Positions 5,759-6,887 of a stretch of 6,887 nt of DNA are shown piece after piece; position 1 is the stretch's first letter, and the number at the start of each line of letters is the position of its first letter. The stretch lies in contig JASHTC010000178.1 of the NCBI GenBank assembly GCA_030040755.1, positions 1-6,887 of the forward strand, written 5' to 3'. This DNA is from Thermoplasmata archaeon (GTDB lineage Archaea; Thermoplasmatota; Thermoplasmata; Lutacidiplasmatales; UBA184). The notes below the pieces were generated by a model. It was not told where the DNA came from. It worked only from the letters and a program-made list of their open reading frames with translations, and did not search any database. A program made the translations under genes and the position numbers.

Positions 5759-6817
5759 GTGAGAGCGCTCACAGAATCGGAGGCCCGCGTCATCGCGGTG
5801 ATGCTCGCGGCCCGACCCGACCGCGAGCGCGAGCGCCTTCACCAGGTCCAGATCCCTCGCTCGACGTACCACGCCGTGCGCCGACGGGCCTACGAGGAGT
5901 CGTGGCTCCGTGACCGGTACATCCCCCACCCCGTCCCGATCGGCCGCCCGTTCGTGACGTTCCTCCTCCTCCGTCCGTACGCGGACCGGTTCGAGGAGTT
6001 CGCGACCCTCGCGGCGGCCGACCCGGGGAACGTGGCGCTCTGGACCGGCACCCAGGTCGCCCTGGCCATCTTCTTCCAGCCCAAGGCGACCGACGCCAAG
6101 CGATGGGCCGCCAAGATCGAGGCCCAACGGCTCGGGGCCAACCCGCTCATCCTCACCGTCGCCGGGGACGGCCCGACGGTCCCGGTGTACTTCGACTTCG
6201 AGGGCCTCTGGTGCCATCTCGTGGGCCTGCCGGGAACCCTGGCCTACCCCCACGGGCTCGGAGGGGCGGTGCCGGAGGAGGAGGAAGGGAGCCCGCTCCT
6301 GACCCCCCATCGCCAGTGGGCGATTTCCGAGCTCCTTCACCGGCCCTTCCTCGCGACCGAGGATGGCCGCGGCTCGCACCTGGTGGGACCGTTCGGGCTG
6401 CCGTTCACGCAGCGCCGGATGCTCGCTCGCGGCTGGGTCGACCACCGCACCCTTCTCGACCCGGCTCGTCTCCCGGCATACCAGGGGAAGAGTCCGGACC
6501 AGGTCGTCCTGCTCTCCGGAGCCCCCCGGGCCGAGGCCCGCCCGGAGCTCCTCTTCTCCACCCTTACTCGCGAGTGCCGGGTCTTTCCATTCCTGTTCGT
6601 GGTCGGCTCCGACCGGTGGCTCGTCGGGGCGCTCGGGGCCGCGAACCCGCCTCCGGAGGCCGCGTCGGGCCGTCGCCCGGTGCTGGCCACCTTCCGCGAG
6701 TATCTCGAAGGCATCGAGATCATCCAGGAACCCGCCGACCGGTTCGTTGCCCGCGTCGACCACCGGTACGACCGCCTCATCCCGTCGAGAGCGGACGGCT
6801 CGGCGGCGAAGGCCTGA
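5759..6817 (+). CDS. Putative transcriptional regulator with two tandem HTH plus ferredoxin-like (Lrp/AsnC-like) units
   Basis: I do not recognise a named family for this 352-residue protein. Its N-terminal 4-57 looks like a winged helix-turn-helix: LTESEARVIAVMLA, then IPRSTYHAVRRRAYEESWL as probable recognition helix and turn. Residues 64-134 read as strand-helix-strand-strand-helix-strand, the layout of the ligand-sensing RAM domain of Lrp/AsnC regulators. The pattern appears to repeat: LTPHRQWAISELL (181-193) with LPFTQRRMLARGWVDHR (214-230) resembles the first HTH, and 247-340 again shows the same strand/helix order. By eye it is an internal duplication of about 175 residues, joined by an acidic linker (EEEE at 173-176). 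It would be cytoplasmic, and no catalytic motif is seen. The GTG start is set by a strong purine-rich Shine-Dalgarno. The gene is divergent from the surface-protein gene, suggesting that this gene and itself are targets. The DNA-binding role is inferred from pattern, not from a database match. Confidence 0.65.
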   Translation: MRALTESEARVIAVMLAARPDRERERLHQVQIPRSTYHAVRRRAYEESWLRDRYIPHPVPIGRPFVTFLLLRPYADRFEEFATLAAADPGNVALWTGTQVALAIFFQPKATDAKRWAAKIEAQRLGANPLILTVAGDGPTVPVYFDFEGLWCHLVGLPGTLAYPHGLGGAVPEEEEGSPLLTPHRQWAISELLHRPFLATEDGRGSHLVGPFGLPFTQRRMLARGWVDHRTLLDPARLPAYQGKSPDQVVLLSGAPRAEARPELLFSTLTRECRVFPFLFVVGSDRWLVGALGAANPPPEAASGRRPVLATFREYLEGIEIIQEPADRFVARVDHRYDRLIPSRADGSAAKA

Positions 6818-6822
6818 TATTT
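6816..6822 (+). promoter_or_regulatory. TATA-like box of the tRNA-Arg gene
   Basis: GATATTT is centred at about 6819, 26 bases before the mature tRNA 5' end at 6845, the usual archaeal distance from box A to the start point. It overlaps the last two bases of the TGA stop (6815-6817) of the preceding gene, so the tRNA promoter is embedded in that gene's end. Confidence 0.45.
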
Positions 6823-6844
6823 CGGCGCCCGTGCTCACCCAGCG

Positions 6845-6887
6845 GGGCGCGTCGCTCAGCTTGGATAGGGCACCGGGTTCCTAACCC
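6845..6887 (+). tRNA. tRNA-Arg (anticodon CCT), 5' part, cut by window end
   Basis: The 43 visible bases fit tRNA positions 1-41. The acceptor 5' strand is 6845-6851, followed by T8 and C9. The D-stem GCTC (6854-6857) pairs with GGGC (6868-6871), with A14, G18-G19 and A21 in place. The anticodon stem begins CCGGG (6873-6877), and the loop TTCCTAA holds T33 and anticodon CCT at 6880-6882, which reads AGG, so the tRNA charges arginine. C39-C41 continue the stem opposite G29-G31 directly after position 38, so there is no intron at the common 37/38 site. The variable region, T-arm and 3' acceptor strand lie beyond the window. Confidence 0.9.

Noticed and set aside
5309..6838. A 509-codon open frame on the minus strand opposite the regulator gene
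   Set aside because: It is antisense to the regulator and overlaps the signal-peptide region of the surface protein in another frame. Its composition is Arg/Glu/Gly/Pro-rich with no recognisable domain, typical of shadow frames in GC-rich DNA.
1..6887. Defence island, CRISPR array, insertion sequence or prophage
   Set aside because: I saw no spaced direct repeats, transposase or integrase motifs, nuclease/helicase cluster or attachment-site duplication. The partial tRNA at the end could be an integration target, but nothing visible supports that.

Overview
This looks like a high-GC archaeal chromosome segment. The evidence is a replication factor C small-subunit fragment, a class I release factor of the archaeal/eukaryotic (aRF1/eRF1) type, an archaeal-style tRNA-Arg, and AT-rich TATA-like boxes about 25 bases upstream of expected transcription starts. 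The proteins are arginine-rich rather than strongly acidic, which argues against Haloarchaea. An uncultivated Thermoplasmatota lineage is the best guess, from gene character and the Ser/Thr/Asn-rich surface protein, but the sequence does not prove it.

Layout. Bases 1-1486 (+) are the end of an operon: the 3' part of the clamp-loader small subunit, then moaC and moaB for molybdenum cofactor synthesis, joined by two 4-base overlaps. Bases 1483-2265 (-) hold a class I methyltransferase-like gene that converges on moaB; the two stop codons interlock in one CTAG. Bases 2421-4126 (+) hold a thioredoxin gene with a clear TATA box, followed by the aRF1 gene with a strong Shine-Dalgarno sequence. Bases 4167-5645 (-) encode a secreted, membrane-anchored, probably heavily N-glycosylated surface protein. 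Divergent from it, bases 5759-6817 (+) encode a probable DNA-binding regulator that appears to consist of two tandem helix-turn-helix plus ferredoxin-like units. The window ends inside a tRNA-Arg(CCT) gene starting at 6845.

How the parts relate. Most of the window is housekeeping: replication, cofactor synthesis, thiol redox, translation termination and a tRNA. The accessory part is the divergent pair at 4167-6817. There the surface-protein and regulator genes share a 113-base intergenic region with a TATA-like element inside a perfect inverted repeat, so the regulator may control the surface gene and itself. I see no CRISPR array, insertion sequence, phage gene or defence cluster. The best candidates for something undescribed are the internally duplicated regulator with its putative operator, and the methyltransferase homologue whose active-site positions look eroded. 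Stop codons are four TGA and four TAG, with no TAA.
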